A DNA stretch of 64,000 nt from Eggerthellaceae bacterium. Lineage in GTDB: Bacteria; Actinomycetota; Coriobacteriia; Coriobacteriales; Eggerthellaceae. This document shows, piece after piece, positions 7,751 through 15,704 of the stretch. The notes beneath the pieces were generated by a model. The model worked only from the letters and a program-made list of their open reading frames with translations. It did no database searches and was not told where the DNA came from. The position numbers were made by a program, and so were the translations under genes. Where the stretch lies: contig JAAVZC010000001.1 of assembly GCA_022791455.1 (NCBI GenBank), forward strand, positions 186,001 to 250,000, in the 5' to 3' direction. The first letter of the stretch is position 1; the number at the start of each line of letters is the position of its first letter.

Positions 7751-10073
7751 AGCCGCGTTCCCTCCCTTCGCGCCGTTCTTCGTCGGTCAGCTGGCGCAGG
7801 CGCACTTGACAGCTGTTGTGGGCGTTCCCTTTGGAAAGGGGGCTGGGGGAGAGGCTGGTCAAGGTGTTGGCGCAACCGCCCCAGTCAAGGCGGGAGCCCG
7901 CCATATCCGCATCGTGCCAGGCTCCGTTGGGAAGCGCCACCACCCCTGGCATGATGCGCGGCGTGATGCGCGCTCGGGCCACTAGTGCGCCGCGGCGGTT
8001 CTCCACCACAAGGGGCTGGCCGTCTTCCACGCCAAACCGGGCAGCGTCGACAGGGTTTACCAGCAGCCGACTGGGCAGGACGGATTGGACAATATCCAGT
8101 TGGGCGAAGTTGGAATGGACGCTTTGGTGCCCATGGTAGGTGATGAACTGCAGCGGGAAGTCGGCAGCACCTGGGCCTTCCGGCCCTTCCAGCGCGGGAA
8201 TATAGCAGGGCAGGGGGCTGATGGCCTGGCCGGCGGGCAAGATGGCTTCATCAGCCAGACGGGCAAGCTGCTCGGAGTAGATTTCCACCTTTCCCGATGG
8301 CGTGGGGAGGGGGTGTGCCTGCGGATCAGCGCGGAACGCCTCGTAGGCAGGGCCCAATGTCGGGCGGGGCGCGCGGCATTCGTGGTTGGCGGGCAGTTCG
8401 TCTAGGGAAGGCGCCGGCTCGGGGAATTCGGCGCTGCCGAGGCGCTCGGAAAGGCGCTCGCGGCTTTCTCTGCTCGCGCCCTCGAAGGCGTCGAGAACTC
8501 CCAGACGCTCAGCCAATCCGCGAGCGATATTCCAACTACTGCGCCGCTCGTGCAAATCACCGGGCAGCGCGCCCCCATGGCGCAGCAGGGACAACTGGTC
8601 GATATTGCCGCCCATGACAAGGTTCTCTTGTTCCGCGAGCGCCAAATCGGGCAGCAGCAGATCGGCGTAGCGGGCGGAATCGTTCAGCACGATGTCGCAG
8701 CCTACAATGTATTCGCACAGGCTCTCATCGGCCAAGATGTCGTGGACGGCGTTGATGTCGGCATGCTGGTTGGTGATGCAGTTGCCCCCGTGGTTGATGA
8801 TCATCTTGATGGGCACGTCCAGCCGCTCTTTGCCGCGCACGCCATGGGAGTGGGCGGTCAGCTCTGGGCCGCGGGCCACCGCTTCGGTCCACAGAAACGG
8901 CGGGATGGCGGTAGTCACCGGGTTCTCGCCTGCATCGGGCAGGGCGGGGGTGCTCGCGAAGATGGGCTCGCGCGTGCCGCTGTTGGTCCCGGGCAGGCCG
9001 AAGTTGCCTGTCGCTAACGCGAGCAGGCAAATGGCGCGGGCGGTCTGTTCTCCGTACTCGCTTCGTTGCGGCCCCCACCCCTGGGTGATGAAGGCGCGTT
9101 GTGCCCGCCCCAAGCGGTGGGCGAAAGCGCGGATGCGATGGGCGGGGCAACCGGTGATGCGCGCGGCCCATTCGGGGGTTTTGACGGTAGCGTCCGGCCC
9201 TTCTCCCATAACGTAGCTGCGGTAGCTGCTGTGGGCGGGAGCGCTGGCGGGCAGGGTGTCCTCATCGAACCCGATGCAATAGTGCGCCAGGAACTGCTCG
9301 TCGACGAGGCCCGCGGCAATGAGCTCATGCACGGTGCCAGCCACGAACGCGGCATCGGTGCCGGGCCGGATGGGAATCCACTCATCATCGGCTTCCGTCA
9401 GGGCGTCGGTGTGGCGGGGATCGATGGAGATAACCGACAGCGACCGCCCTTCCCGTTTCGCCTGCTCTCGAAGCCGGGTTAGCTGAAAGCCCAGGCTCGC
9501 TCCGCCCTGGCGCGTTTCCAGAGGCGTTGAGCCAAACATGACCAGCAAGTCGGAATGGGCCAGCTGGTCGAACGAGGATCCGCTGCTATAGCCGTCGTCT
9601 CCGTAGAGCGCCATGGTGGCCGACTGCAGCTGGCAACTGCTGTAGTCCGAGTAGTAGTCCAAATGACCGCCGTACAGGTTCACCACCCGCTCCAGCGGCG
9701 ACTTCCCAGCGTTCTCCAAACCAGTGCCGAAGGGGAAGAAAATGGCCTCGTTGCCGTATGTGCTCACAATGCGCTGCAGCTGGGTGGCCATTTCATCGAG
9801 GGCCTCGTCCCAGCTGATGGGGGCGAACTGGCCGCTGCCCCGCGGTCCTGTGCGCTTCAGAGGCGTGTTCAGCCGCTCTTTGCAGGAAAGCCAGTGCGCC
9901 GTCGCCCGTCCGCACGCGCAGGCGCGCATCTGGGGAAGCTCGTCGCTGTTATGACTGTTGTCGGTTTCCACCCATTGAATTTGGTCGTCGCGAATCTGAA
10001 AGCGCAGCTGACAACGGCTGCCGCAATTGACGCCGCAGGACTGCAGCGTGGTTTGAAGGTTGCTCCTATCCAC
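7740..10073 (-). CDS. DmsA-like molybdopterin oxidoreductase lacking a Tat signal
   Basis: A 777-aa catalytic subunit. It begins directly with the [4Fe-4S] motif CGVNCGSRCQL...ACACGRA and has no leader, so it should stay in the cytoplasm. The body has the DMSO reductase family pattern RGSGQFAPISWDEALDEMA and a DmsA-like ending GGCANTLTSLSPSPLSKGNAHNSCQV. In the Mo-ligand region it reads GSTPLETRQGGAS, where E. coli DmsA, from memory, has ETRMSGGG; the ligand serine may thus be displaced. The ATG overlaps the MarR-like stop by 8 bp. No upstream extension encodes a Tat signal, because that DNA is the regulator gene. The substrate could be a sulfoxide or N-oxide, but this is not certain. Confidence 0.88.
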   Translation of the reverse strand: MDRSNLQTTLQSCGVNCGSRCQLRFQIRDDQIQWVETDNSHNSDELPQMRACACGRATAHWLSCKERLNTPLKRTGPRGSGQFAPISWDEALDEMATQLQRIVSTYGNEAIFFPFGTGLENAGKSPLERVVNLYGGHLDYYSDYSSCQLQSATMALYGDDGYSSGSSFDQLAHSDLLVMFGSTPLETRQGGASLGFQLTRLREQAKREGRSLSVISIDPRHTDALTEADDEWIPIRPGTDAAFVAGTVHELIAAGLVDEQFLAHYCIGFDEDTLPASAPAHSSYRSYVMGEGPDATVKTPEWAARITGCPAHRIRAFAHRLGRAQRAFITQGWGPQRSEYGEQTARAICLLALATGNFGLPGTNSGTREPIFASTPALPDAGENPVTTAIPPFLWTEAVARGPELTAHSHGVRGKERLDVPIKMIINHGGNCITNQHADINAVHDILADESLCEYIVGCDIVLNDSARYADLLLPDLALAEQENLVMGGNIDQLSLLRHGGALPGDLHERRSSWNIARGLAERLGVLDAFEGASRESRERLSERLGSAEFPEPAPSLDELPANHECRAPRPTLGPAYEAFRADPQAHPLPTPSGKVEIYSEQLARLADEAILPAGQAISPLPCYIPALEGPEGPGAADFPLQFITYHGHQSVHSNFAQLDIVQSVLPSRLLVNPVDAARFGVEDGQPLVVENRRGALVARARITPRIMPGVVALPNGAWHDADMAGSRLDWGGCANTLTSLSPSPLSKGNAHNSCQVRLRQLTDEERREGRERGYEL

Positions 10074-10962
10074 GGTCTGTCGCTTTCTGCGCCAGTACTG
10101 CGTCGGCGCCTTCCAACCAGCGCCTCATGAGCACCAGAAAGCGGCGATTTTCCAGCGCGTCTCCGAAGAGGGAGGCAAGCAGGACGTAAATATCGTCGCC
10201 GGTAGCGCGCACTTGCTCTGCCCCTTTGGGGGTCAGCTGGAACAAAATGCCGCGTGCATCGTCGGGGTCCGGAATGCGGAAGATGACACCTTGCTCCTCC
10301 AGGCGCAATGACGCGGTGGTCACATACGAGCGGCCTACCCTCAGGCGAGCCACCAAGTCGCGGGCGCGCAGTTGCTTGGTTACGCTGGGCCGCTTGGGGT
10401 ACAGCTCCAGCAAGAAGCGGAAGTCGGTGAAGGAGAGTCCGGTGTTTCTCTTCGAAGCCTGGGTGATGGCCTGCTCCATTGCGCATATGACCGCCATGCG
10501 ATGAACCGGTTGCAGGTTCTCGGGGGAGAGATGCGCGCGTTTGCCGTAGAAGCTCCCCGGTACCGAGAGCGCCCGGCCCATCATGTCGTCCATAAAGGCG
10601 CGCTCTTCGGCCGAGAAAGCCGCCAAGCAGCGGTCGCGGTAGTCGTGTACGCCGGAAGTTGCCTGGTCGAGCGCTTGCGCTCCTGCGGCGGTGAGCGCGA
10701 ATGCGCCTCCTTCGCCAGGGACTTCCGTCAAACCTGCTGCACTGAGAGTCTCAAGAGTTTCGGCTACTTCGTCCGGGCGCATGCTGGCGGCCCATGCCAG
10801 ATGGGAAGGGGTGGCGTTGGCGGTCTCCGGCAGCGCCAAATGGGCGAGCACCCGGTATTGGTTCAGGGAAGACAGCGGGGCAAGAGAGCGCGCGAGGCCC
10901 TTCTCGTATTTCGAGATGACGGCGCACCAAAGGGTGACGAATTGCGCCTTGCGCACATCCAA
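10066..10962 (-). CDS. Two-domain MarR-like regulator of the DmsAB-like operon
   Basis: The frame continues far upstream as a shadow of the NrfD gene, but the credible start is TTG at 10962, six bases after AGGAG; GTG at 10956 is the alternative. The 298-aa product has two winged-helix segments: residues ~25-95 (SLNQYRVLAHLAL...AGLTEVPGEGGAFALTAAG) and ~170-265 (LSFTDFRFLLELYP...GRSYVTTASLRLEEQGVIFR, then a wing and LTPKGAEQVR). MarR proteins are normally single-domain dimers of ~150 aa, so this seems to be a fused tandem. It overlaps the DmsA-like gene and probably controls its own operon. Confidence 0.75.
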   Translation of the reverse strand: MDVRKAQFVTLWCAVISKYEKGLARSLAPLSSLNQYRVLAHLALPETANATPSHLAWAASMRPDEVAETLETLSAAGLTEVPGEGGAFALTAAGAQALDQATSGVHDYRDRCLAAFSAEERAFMDDMMGRALSVPGSFYGKRAHLSPENLQPVHRMAVICAMEQAITQASKRNTGLSFTDFRFLLELYPKRPSVTKQLRARDLVARLRVGRSYVTTASLRLEEQGVIFRIPDPDDARGILFQLTPKGAEQVRATGDDIYVLLASLFGDALENRRFLVLMRRWLEGADAVLAQKATDRG

Positions 10963-11035
10963 CGGCTTCTCCTGCGTCGTGGGCGAAGGCCGGCGGCGCG
11001 CGGGCGGCCGGCAGGGTAGAAGGCCATTATAGATG

Positions 11036-11063
11036 ATGGCCCGCAAGCGGCAGGCCACAACAA
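11036..11063 (-). promoter_or_regulatory. Promoter of the MarR-dmsAB-like operon
   Basis: On the minus strand TTGTTG (11058-11063), 16 nt, then TATAAT (11036-11041). Start of transcription would be near 11029, giving a leader of ~65 nt. The -35 box lies in the T-rich tail of the preceding terminator. Confidence 0.6.
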
Positions 11064-11095
11064 AGGGGCCGAACCGCGGTTGCGCGGCCGGCCCC
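11056..11095 (-). terminator. Intrinsic terminator of the 15434-11124 operon
   Basis: GGGGCCG (11065-11071) pairs with CGGCCCC (11089-11095), with a further CCGCG/CGCGG pairing inside. On the transcribed strand TTTGTTGT follows. It is 29 bp after the NrfD stop. Confidence 0.7.
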
Positions 11096-11123
11096 GAGAG
11101 GAGGGAAGATGCGAGGACTTCGT

Positions 11124-12296
11124 CTATTCCGCCGTTTTCTTCGGGCGGATGAGCGTACCAGCCAGCACCATGAAGGCCAGCGCCACAAGCGAAATGACGC
11201 CCACGACAATCAGGACTTCGAAAGCGGTGGGGGCGTACGAGCTCAGCACCGCGAACGAAGAGGTGCCGGTTTCGCGGATGGCGGTGCTCGACCCGGAGAT
11301 GATGCCGGGGGCGCCCATCACGTTGGGGGTGATGAAGCTGGTGAACAGCAGCCAGATGCGCTTGCAGAACACGCCAAGCACCACCAGCACGCAGGCAACG
11401 TTCACGACGGCCGTCTTCTCGCGGTTCTTCGCGAACACGAGCACGCAGAAGGGAATCACCAGGCCGCCGATGATCTCGAACCAGAAAAACGGGGCGGTGG
11501 CGCCGGAGGTGAGCTCGGTCAGGATGAGCATGCCACCATGCGTGCCGTTGTAGCCCATGGTCAGCAGTTCGCAGAAGATGAAGAACGCGTCTACTGCGAT
11601 GCAGGTGGCCAGAAGGCCCGCCAGCGACGCCATGAGATCGCGCGAGGTCTCGAACACGCGCATCTTTTTCAGGGCCGAAAGCACCAGCAGAAGCAGCGCC
11701 AGGCCGGAATCCATGGCCGAGGCCACGAAGATGGGGGCCAGGATGGCGGAGTACCAGCCCTCTTTCGCAATCTCCAGGCCGAAGATCCAGGCGGTCACCG
11801 AGTGCACCAAAATGGCGCAGGGCAGGGCGAAGCGGGAGGTGATGGAGACGGCGCGGTCGTTGCCCTTCGTCATGAACACCAAGTAGCAAATGTTGATGAT
11901 AAGGTAGCAGGTGATGACGCAGACGTCCCACAGAAGCGGCGAGGTAGGGTTGGGGCCGGTGAGGATGCGCCACACCCGCTGGATGCCGCCGAGGTCGATG
12001 AGGACGAACATGCCGGCGGCGCAGATGCACACGGTGGAGAGGATGATGGCCGGCAGCGCCACCTGCTTGAACTTCGCAATGTGGAAGACGCTCGCCGAGC
12101 TGGCCACAATGAGGCCACCGGCGGAAAGGCCCACGAAGAACATGAAGTTGGTGATGTAGAGACCCCACGAGGTGCCGTTATTCATGCCGGTCACGGTCAG
12201 GCCGCACATGAGCTGGTAGATCCAGCAAGCCACGCCCACGATGACCAACGCCGCCAACACCGCGGAGAGCGCCTTGTAGCGTTTGATGAGTTCCAT
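11124..12296 (-). CDS. NrfD-like membrane subunit, module 1 (390 aa)
   Basis: About ten predicted helices. It begins with a helix containing ALVIVGVACWIYQLMCGL, then GLYITNFMFFVGLSAGGL, the conserved second block also found in the NrfD proteins at 18365 and 41713. It should pass menaquinol electrons to the DmsB-like subunit encoded 9 bp upstream. The C-terminus is short and positively charged (RPKKTAE), inside by the positive-inside rule. It is the last gene of the operon and is followed by an intrinsic terminator. Of the three module NrfD proteins this one is the most divergent. Confidence 0.9.
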   Translation of the reverse strand: MELIKRYKALSAVLAALVIVGVACWIYQLMCGLTVTGMNNGTSWGLYITNFMFFVGLSAGGLIVASSASVFHIAKFKQVALPAIILSTVCICAAGMFVLIDLGGIQRVWRILTGPNPTSPLLWDVCVITCYLIINICYLVFMTKGNDRAVSITSRFALPCAILVHSVTAWIFGLEIAKEGWYSAILAPIFVASAMDSGLALLLLVLSALKKMRVFETSRDLMASLAGLLATCIAVDAFFIFCELLTMGYNGTHGGMLILTELTSGATAPFFWFEIIGGLVIPFCVLVFAKNREKTAVVNVACVLVVLGVFCKRIWLLFTSFITPNVMGAPGIISGSSTAIRETGTSSFAVLSSYAPTAFEVLIVVGVISLVALAFMVLAGTLIRPKKTAE

Positions 12297-12305
12297 TGAT
12301 TCCCC

Positions 12306-12923
12306 TTACTCGAAGTAGCGGACCGAAGGCTGGGTACCCATGGTCTCCAGCAGCTGATAAGCATGGTTGTCGCGGACGAGCGTGGAGATCTCGCTTTCCG
12401 GATCGTCCAAGTCGCCGAAGATGCGGGCGCGGCCGGGGCAGCAGACAACGCACATGGGCTCTTCGCCCTCGTCAGTGCGCTCCTTGCACAGAGTGCACTT
12501 CTCCACCATGCCCTTTTCGCGAACCGGCACCCGGGCATCGCCGTAGTTGGCGCCAGTGGAGCGCACGGGCACTTCCCAGTTGAAGACGCGGGCATTGTAG
12601 GGGCAGGCGCCCATGCACATGCGGCAGCCGATGCACTTCTGATAGTCGATCTCGATGCGGCCCTTTTCATCCTTGTACGTGGCGCCAGTGGGGCACACCC
12701 GCTGGCAGGCCGCGTTTTGGCAGTGCTGGCAGGCGACGGGCAGATAGGTGCGGGTGACGGCAGGGTACACCCCTTCGGCGCCGTCCACAACATCGCAGTT
12801 CTCGGTAAGGACGCGGTTCCACAGAAGCCCTTCGGGGACGTTGTTCTGCATCTTGCAGGCCAGCGTGCAGGTGTGGCAGCCAACGCAGCGGTCCAGATTG
12901 ATGGCAATGGCCAAACGTGTCAT
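12306..12923 (-). CDS. DmsB-like 4Fe-4S subunit, module 1
   Basis: A 205-aa ferredoxin without its own signal. Groups CVGCHTCTLAC (~14), CQHCQNAACQRVC (~66), CIGCRMCMGAC (~97) and CTLC...CVVCC (~133-155) predict four [4Fe-4S] clusters. Proteins of this type are exported together with the Tat-bearing catalytic subunit and hand electrons from NrfD to it. The RBS GGAGG precedes the ATG, 12 bp after the catalytic gene. Confidence 0.92.
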   Translation of the reverse strand: MTRLAIAINLDRCVGCHTCTLACKMQNNVPEGLLWNRVLTENCDVVDGAEGVYPAVTRTYLPVACQHCQNAACQRVCPTGATYKDEKGRIEIDYQKCIGCRMCMGACPYNARVFNWEVPVRSTGANYGDARVPVREKGMVEKCTLCKERTDEGEEPMCVVCCPGRARIFGDLDDPESEISTLVRDNHAYQLLETMGTQPSVRYFE

Positions 12924-12935
12924 TTTCGTACCTCC

Positions 12936-15434
12936 TTAGGCCTTCTCGATTTCCACCAGCGTGTCGGAGAACGGGATGACCGCTCCGCACATGAGGGCGC
13001 TGCCGCGCTCGATCATGGTGTCGTTGGTGGTGGCTTGCAGGTTTCCCTCCACGGTGTAGAGGGCGGTGGCGGCTTCGTAGATGCGGGAGGTGCCGGGGCG
13101 AATGGCCGGGTTGCCCGCCACTTTCACCTGGAAACTGCCGCGATCGTTGAACACGCGCACGGTGTCTCCGGTGGTAAGGCCGCGGCTTTCCATGTCGGTG
13201 GGGTTGATCATGATGAGCGGCTCGTACATCAGCTGCAGCCAATCGGCATCGTAGAACTGGTTGTGGATGCGGAAACGGGTGCGGGTGTTGGAGAGCTGCA
13301 GCGGGTATTTCGCGCGCAGCGCCTCGTCGCCCAGCTCCGTGCAGGCTTCCCACTGGGGGAGCGCCTGGTCGAAGGCGGCCAGGTTGTCGTAATAGGGCTC
13401 CATGCGGCCAGAGGTGGTGGGGAAGATGCGGTCGGGCACCACTTCGCGGATGGCCTCGCGGCCGGGCACGGGGCGCACGCCGCCGGCCTGGGCAATTTCC
13501 TCCACGGTCAGCTGGTTCACCCACTCTTCCGCCGAGGTGGCCAGGATAGTGTTGCAGCGCTCCACTGACGAGGCGGGCACGCCTTCGCCCAGGCCCAGAC
13601 GCGTCGCCAGTTCCCGCTGAATCCACAAGTCCGTTTTCGCTTCGAACAGCGGGTCGATCACCTTCTGCTGGATGACAATCTGGCTGTAGCCGCTGCTCAC
13701 GTTGCCGAAGGGCTCGTCGTACTCGAAGCGGGAGGTGCAGGGGAGAACATAGTCGGCCCACTTCGCGCCCTCGGTGAAGTAGGGGTCGATGGAAACCACG
13801 AAGTCCAACTCATTAATCCAGCGCGTGGTCTCGTTCATGTTGGCCAGGTGCTGGGCCACCAGATCTCCGCAGAAGATGGCGCCGCGGACGTTGTTCTCCT
13901 GGAAAGGCATGTCGTAGATGTTCACGGGGGAGGGGGCCATTACCCAGTCTTCCGGAAGGGACACGCCGCCCAAAGGCGCCGCATAGCCGCCGTAGGAAGC
14001 GCCCACGTACACGCCCACGCCGGCGCCGGGCTTGCCGATGTTGCCCGTGATGGCGGCCAGGACGGCGGCGCTGTGGCCGGCGATGTCTGCGTTGGTCATC
14101 TTGTCGTTGCCGCCCCAGCCAAGGGCCAGCGACGAGGGACCTTCGGCATATTCCTCGGCCAGTGCCACAATGCGCTCGGCGGGGATGCCGGTGATTTGGG
14201 CGGCCCAATCGGCGGTATAGGGCTTCTGGGTTTCCAGTAGAAGGCTGTAAGCGGTGGCGTATTCCACGCCGTTCAGCGTGATGGTGCCTTCCAGCTGGGG
14301 GTTCGCGCATTCGTCGAAGCGCTGCACCTTGCCCGTGTCGGCATCGATCACGTAGAAGGGATTCTGCTCGGCGGTTTCCGGCACGTCGGGCGTGGCTCCG
14401 TCAGTTTCCCCTTCGGCGGGGTTGCCGCCCTCATCCCCGGCGACGATGCCGGCGATGGCCTGGGGAGCGGTGGCGAAATTCGCCTCGTCCACCTGGATAG
14501 CGGCGGCGCCGTGATGGCGGGCCAGCAACCCGGTGGCGCGGTTCACCAAGAAGGGGAAACTGGTGTGCTGAAGGAGGAACTCCTCGTCGATGAGGTGGTT
14601 GTCCAGGATGTGCGAGGCCATACCCAAAAACAGCGCGGCATCGGTGCCCGGCTCGATGGGAATCCACTCGTCGGACTTGCTCGCGGTGGTGGAGTAATGC
14701 GGATCGACGGTCACCATGTGCGCGCCGGCCGCCTTCGCATCGCCGAACGTGTAGGCGTTGGGTAGGCTGGACTCGCAGTAGTTTGAGCCTACGGTGAGCA
14801 CCAGCTTTGAGCGCTGCCAGTCGCGCGCTTCGGGTGCGCCCATGGCATAGCCGCCGCCCAGGCCCGTGGCCGGGTCGAGGCCGTTGCCAATGCCGACGTC
14901 GATGCCGGAAAGGCCGCCGCCCTGCGCGCCCAGCATGGCGCCCAGGAAACCGAAGTCGCTCTCGGCGGTGGTGGTTACCAGCAAAGAGTCTTTCCCGTAC
15001 TTGCCCTGCGTCTCTTGGATGTGCGCCACAATTTCGTCCAGAGCCTGGTCCCAGCTGATGCGTTCGAACTGGCCGCTGCCGCGCTCGCCCACGCGCTTCA
15101 GCGGTGCCTGGACGCGTCCCTGCCCGTAGATGTGGGAGATTTCCGAGATGCCCTTCAGGCAAATGGTGCGCCAGGGCCTGTCCACGGCGGGGTTGGGCTC
15201 GATCTTCACCATGCGGCCGTCGCGCACGGTGCACTTCAGCGAGCACATGCCGCCGCAGTGGCTCTGGTGGTAGGTGCAGGCGGTGGTTTCCGCGGCCTCG
15301 GCGTTCGCTTGCCAATCTTCGGCCGAGATCACCGACAGTGCGCCGGCAACTCCGAGTGCTCCCGCAGCAGCGCCGGTGGCCTTCAAGAACCCGCGACGGC
15401 TGATGCGATGGGTGGAGCGTACAGAATCTGACAT
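12936..15434 (-). CDS. Tat-exported molybdopterin oxidoreductase, module 1
   Basis: An 832-aa DMSO-reductase-family catalytic subunit. RISRRGFLKATGAAAGAL is a clear Tat signal. The N-terminal cluster motif is CTYHQSHCGGMCSLKC with the distal Cys in TICLKG. Other family blocks are GSGQFERISWDQALDEI and EWIPIEPGTDAALFLGMA. A low-complexity acidic insert near residues 335-360 (EGGNPAEGETDGATPDVPE) looks like a surface loop. The Mo-ligand region, GSNYCESSLPN, lacks the serine pattern of DmsA. It is the first gene of a three-gene operon with ferredoxin and NrfD, that is, a quinol-linked terminal reductase. The substrate is unknown. Confidence 0.9.
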   Translation of the reverse strand: MSDSVRSTHRISRRGFLKATGAAAGALGVAGALSVISAEDWQANAEAAETTACTYHQSHCGGMCSLKCTVRDGRMVKIEPNPAVDRPWRTICLKGISEISHIYGQGRVQAPLKRVGERGSGQFERISWDQALDEIVAHIQETQGKYGKDSLLVTTTAESDFGFLGAMLGAQGGGLSGIDVGIGNGLDPATGLGGGYAMGAPEARDWQRSKLVLTVGSNYCESSLPNAYTFGDAKAAGAHMVTVDPHYSTTASKSDEWIPIEPGTDAALFLGMASHILDNHLIDEEFLLQHTSFPFLVNRATGLLARHHGAAAIQVDEANFATAPQAIAGIVAGDEGGNPAEGETDGATPDVPETAEQNPFYVIDADTGKVQRFDECANPQLEGTITLNGVEYATAYSLLLETQKPYTADWAAQITGIPAERIVALAEEYAEGPSSLALGWGGNDKMTNADIAGHSAAVLAAITGNIGKPGAGVGVYVGASYGGYAAPLGGVSLPEDWVMAPSPVNIYDMPFQENNVRGAIFCGDLVAQHLANMNETTRWINELDFVVSIDPYFTEGAKWADYVLPCTSRFEYDEPFGNVSSGYSQIVIQQKVIDPLFEAKTDLWIQRELATRLGLGEGVPASSVERCNTILATSAEEWVNQLTVEEIAQAGGVRPVPGREAIREVVPDRIFPTTSGRMEPYYDNLAAFDQALPQWEACTELGDEALRAKYPLQLSNTRTRFRIHNQFYDADWLQLMYEPLIMINPTDMESRGLTTGDTVRVFNDRGSFQVKVAGNPAIRPGTSRIYEAATALYTVEGNLQATTNDTMIERGSALMCGAVIPFSDTLVEIEKA

Positions 15435-15456
15435 CTTTCCTCCTTGTCCTCTCGTT

Positions 15457-15474
15457 GGAAAATCATTGTTTTCC
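15457..15474. promoter_or_regulatory. Dyad GGAAAA-N6-TTTTCC upstream of module 1
   Basis: Perfect 6-bp inverted repeat GGAAAA TCATTG TTTTCC between the proposed promoter and the ATG at 15434, itself enclosed by TTGTCC (15444-15449) and GGACAA (15476-15481). It is positioned as a repressor site. Confidence 0.45.
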
Positions 15475-15482
15475 GGGACAAA

Positions 15483-15512
15483 ATTATCGGGGAGAAAAGA
15501 GGGTCAATTCAA
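15483..15512 (-). promoter_or_regulatory. Promoter of the module 1 operon
   Basis: Minus strand TTGAAT (15507-15512), 18-nt spacer, GATAAT (15483-15488). The local sequence is AT-rich compared with the rest of the window. Confidence 0.5.
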
Positions 15513-15627
15513 GGAAACAACTTCGTCAGAACAACGCTTTGAGCTGGGGAAATAAAACTTTTTTGCGCGAAAGTGGTGAACAAAATTTCAGCGCCGAGAA
15601 AAGGGGACATCCAAGCTTGCCCCCGTG

Positions 15628-15682
15628 CTAAAAAGGCCTCGAATCCAACAACCTGGCGGGGCGGCGTTGGATTCGAGGCCTT
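15628..15682 (-). terminator. Strong intrinsic terminator of the surface protein gene
   Basis: Perfect 17-bp stem AAGGCCTCGAATCCAAC (15633-15649) and its complement (15666-15682) with a 16-nt loop. TTTTT follows on the transcribed strand. It starts 22 bp after the stop codon. Confidence 0.9.
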
Positions 15683-15704
15683 GTTGGTATTAGGTAGTGG
15701 AAGC

